17,187 nucleotides of DNA from CBDHHC01 sp050633205. Lineage in GTDB: Bacteria > Pseudomonadota > Alphaproteobacteria > Rhizobiales > CBDHHC01. The translations under genes were made by a program, and so were the position numbers. The DNA lies in the NCBI GenBank assembly GCA_050633205.1, contig JBOEGA010000036.1, forward strand, positions 1 through 17,187, in the 5' to 3' direction. Shown here piece by piece: positions 15,416 through 17,187 of the stretch; the first letter of the stretch is position 1, and each line of letters opens with the position of its first letter. The notes beneath the pieces are model-generated. The model had not been told where the DNA came from. It saw only the letters and a program-made list of their open reading frames with translations, and did no database searches.

Positions 15416-16420
15416 CTATTTGGCAATAATTTTTATGCCCTTATGGAAGCTGTGCACGACAAAGGCAAAGGTAACGTCATAGGTAATGTCTTTTGCTTTG
15501 CCCTCCACCACTTCTTGTACAATCACATTACCAACATCCCTGCCTTTTCCTATTTCAGAACTGTCCAGTGCAGAATTTTGCCCTTCCTGCCAGCTTACAG
15601 TGATATTGCCGATATTCAGACTTTTTCTGGCTCGCAGATGGGGAAGGGCAATGGCTACAGGTTTGTTTTCTGATTTGAAGACAACCACTCTGGCCATGGG
15701 ATCGATTCCTTCCGGCAGGTCTCCATTGAAAAACGGGTAAGGACGATTGCGGCTGTCATAACGAATATAGGGGTTGTTGCCATATTGACGAGCTTTGGGA
15801 TCATTTGGCACCAGAACCTGACCATCAGGAAATCTTTTCCTGAATAGTCCAAAGCCCTCAACCCTGACCGGGATGCTCTGGAGTTCAGTGCCAAGATAAG
15901 CCCCGACAATGGCTTCTCCGGTAAATTGTTGCCACCAGCTTTCAGTCTGCCTGTCATACATGACCAGATCCGAGTTTCGTAGTTTGCCTGTCGTGCCGAA
16001 ATCGAGAATTTTTTCTCCCACCCTGCGTTTGAATACAATCGCTGAGTTACACAATGGGCAGTATGTAACTGTGATGGGTTCTCCCCCAAGCTCATCATTG
16101 ACTATCTCATGCCACATCAATATGCGTAACGGATATGCACGTGCCTGTCCGTTAATTGAAACACTGATAACCGGTTCATGGATACCAATATTTTTGACAT
16201 AGGTGAGCGAAACAAATTTAGGTTTGTCAATTGCAGGAATTCCATCTTTCGAAGGACCACCGGACAGAATTTCATTAAATTCTATTTTGGTTTTACTGAA
16301 ATCTGTTTTCCATCCTTCTGAACGCCACAGGTCAGGGGTCGCGCTGGCTACAGGAATGTAAAAAGAGAAAAAGACCAGTAGAACTGGCGCGAATAGGTTA
16401 GTCTGTATCTTTCTGTGCAT
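15416..16420 (-). CDS. Secreted DUF3179 domain protein
   Basis: A 334-residue protein with a signal peptide (hydrophobic core then PVASA, cut near residue 27), so it acts in the periplasm or outside. The DUF3179 core is complete: AYPLRILMWHEIVNDELGG (H104), TYCPLCNSAIVF with the C121-P-L-C124 pair, FGTTGKLRNSDLVMYD and ESWWQQFTGEAIVG. The CPLC pair and the nearby histidine suggest a redox or metal site, but the family's function is not known to me. AGGAG 5 nt before the ATG is a strong ribosome site and fixes the start. It is transcribed alone and has its own terminator. Confidence 0.93.
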   Translation of the reverse strand: MHRKIQTNLFAPVLLVFFSFYIPVASATPDLWRSEGWKTDFSKTKIEFNEILSGGPSKDGIPAIDKPKFVSLTYVKNIGIHEPVISVSINGQARAYPLRILMWHEIVNDELGGEPITVTYCPLCNSAIVFKRRVGEKILDFGTTGKLRNSDLVMYDRQTESWWQQFTGEAIVGAYLGTELQSIPVRVEGFGLFRKRFPDGQVLVPNDPKARQYGNNPYIRYDSRNRPYPFFNGDLPEGIDPMARVVVFKSENKPVAIALPHLRARKSLNIGNITVSWQEGQNSALDSSEIGKGRDVGNVIVQEVVEGKAKDITYDVTFAFVVHSFHKGIKIIAK

Positions 16421-16550
16421 ATTAACTCCTGACTGAAATCGTCAAAGCAAATAGTCTGGATACGCACATTATGCATCATGATTACTTTTTAATATATTGC
16501 TCTTGGCATCAACAGTCTTGAACTGTTTGTGAATAAACAATGCCAGCCCA

Positions 16551-16961
16551 TTAGAGCGGGGTATGAAGGGCAATTGCCCCGGCAATGATATCAGTCAGCC
16601 CTTCAGTTGTCTTAAAGGCCTTTATTTCAGCCGGAAAAACCCATATTGCCTCCGCTGCATCGCTTGCAGCAACAGGGTCTCCCGATACCCAGTCTCCGAA
16701 AAACACAGAAATCTCATAAGAAGTATCAGCATTGGGATGAACCATGATTTTGTCAACGAGCCCCAGAATACTGATCTCGATACCGGTTTCTTCCAGCACC
16801 TCCCTTATGGCTGTTTCTCGGGGATACTCTTCTTCCATCACATGACCGCCCGGCAGACTCCAGAGCCCGACAAAAGCACCAGCCGCCCGCTGTATTAAAA
16901 GCACCTGTCCGTCTTTAAACACGGCAGCACTCGCTCCATACCTGATATTTGTGGGTTTCAT
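16551..16961 (-). CDS. NUDIX hydrolase
   Basis: A 136-residue hydrolase of nucleoside diphosphates linked to another moiety. The NUDIX box Gx5Ex7REUxEExGU is complete at residues 39-61 (GHVMEEE..., ending REVLEETGI), with the usual LWSLPGG strand just before. Length is standard for a single-domain NUDIX protein. The substrate cannot be assigned; the box and the WSLPGGHVEEGE-like pattern resemble ADP-ribose/8-oxo-dGTP types. The gene starts 31 nt after the stop of the truncated gene at the window edge and may share its transcript. The Shine-Dalgarno is poor. Confidence 0.93.
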   Translation of the reverse strand: MKPTNIRYGASAAVFKDGQVLLIQRAAGAFVGLWSLPGGHVMEEEYPRETAIREVLEETGIEISILGLVDKIMVHPNADTSYEISVFFGDWVSGDPVAASDAAEAIWVFPAEIKAFKTTEGLTDIIAGAIALHTPL

Positions 16962-16992
16962 TAAGAGAAAATATCAAAATCAAAAAGCAGTA

Positions 16993-17187
16993 TCAATCAA
17001 ACATCGCATCAATATCATCCTGAGAAGAAGTCTGGTGCTCTTCGATAACATCTTCAGCGCAGATCCCGGCAATAAGCTCTTTATCACCATTTACAATGCT
17101 GGCCGCATGTTCAACCAGTTGCCTCATTTGTGGAACGGCATCATCACAAAGTTGCTGGATCTGGTCAAAACGTTCATGATCAAGGGC
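16993..17187 (-). CDS. C-terminal end of an unidentified protein (cut by window edge)
   Basis: Reading the minus strand from the right edge gives 64 open codons then TGA at 16993-16995. The visible part is helical and acidic (FDQIQQLCDDAVPQMRQLVE) and ends in SSQDDIDAMFD. A terminal SQDDIDA(L/M)F peptide is something I associate with alphaproteobacterial chemotaxis and flagellar proteins such as CheZ-type phosphatases, and FliM has a similar N-terminal peptide. No CheZ core is visible in this fragment. Identity is open; the rest lies beyond the window. Confidence 0.7.
   Translation of the reverse strand, partial: ALDHERFDQIQQLCDDAVPQMRQLVEHAASIVNGDKELIAGICAEDVIEEHQTSSQDDIDAMFD

Noticed and set aside
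16511..16527. AACAGT/ACTGTT hairpin after the NUDIX gene as a terminator.
   Set aside because: The stem is only 6 bp and AT-rich, and no T-run follows on either strand.

Overview
The window looks like chromosome of an alphaproteobacterium. It carries a full-length CckA hybrid kinase, the alphaproteobacterial DUF2385 (TIGR02301) family, a flagellar cluster in the order flgB-flgC-fliE-fliQ-fliR-flhB next to cckA, and a CtrA-type box (TTAA-N7-TTAA) in front of flgB. Base composition is moderate and becomes clearly AT-richer in the accessory stretch at about 2.7-4.05 kb. I cannot name a genus from the sequence alone.

Layout from left to right. (1) 223-2720: a major facilitator (MFS) permease on the minus strand, divergent from a Fic-domain AMPylase-type protein. 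The Fic gene has copies of a TGCGGAGAATA-like motif at both ends. (2) 2721-4221: an AT-rich accessory patch on the plus strand. It holds an unrecognised 234-aa protein with an Imm11/DUF1629-like C-terminus, a small secreted protein with two YD-repeat-like segments, and a palindromic intergenic repeat. (3) 4222-10302, all minus strand: cckA, then flhB, fliR, fliQ, fliE, flgC and flgB, transcribed from flgB towards cckA. (4) 10303-10602: a divergent control region with a perfect CtrA box abutting a plausible -35/-10 pair that faces flgB. (5) 10603-12858, plus strand: fliO, fliP and a YcaD-like MFS gene, overlapping end to end. (6) 12875-17187, all minus strand: a DHA2/EmrB-like MFS permease, a small unrecognised protein with a clean terminator, a secreted DUF2385 protein, a secreted DUF3179 protein, a NUDIX hydrolase, and the C-terminal end of a gene cut by the window edge.

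The core theme is flagellum building and its cell-cycle control. FliP, FliQ, FliR, FlhB and FliO form or help assemble the export gate. FliE, FlgB and FlgC form the MS-ring/rod junction and proximal rod. CckA feeds phosphate through ChpT to CtrA in well-studied relatives, and a CtrA box sits in front of the flgB operon, so regulator and target appear to share one locus.

I found no clearly new multi-gene system. The items most worth a second look are the repeated motif around the Fic gene, the orphan immunity-like gene beside a mini YD-repeat secreted protein, and the palindromic element at 4126-4211 that can fold in two mutually exclusive ways. No tRNA, rRNA, CRISPR array or intact insertion sequence was seen.
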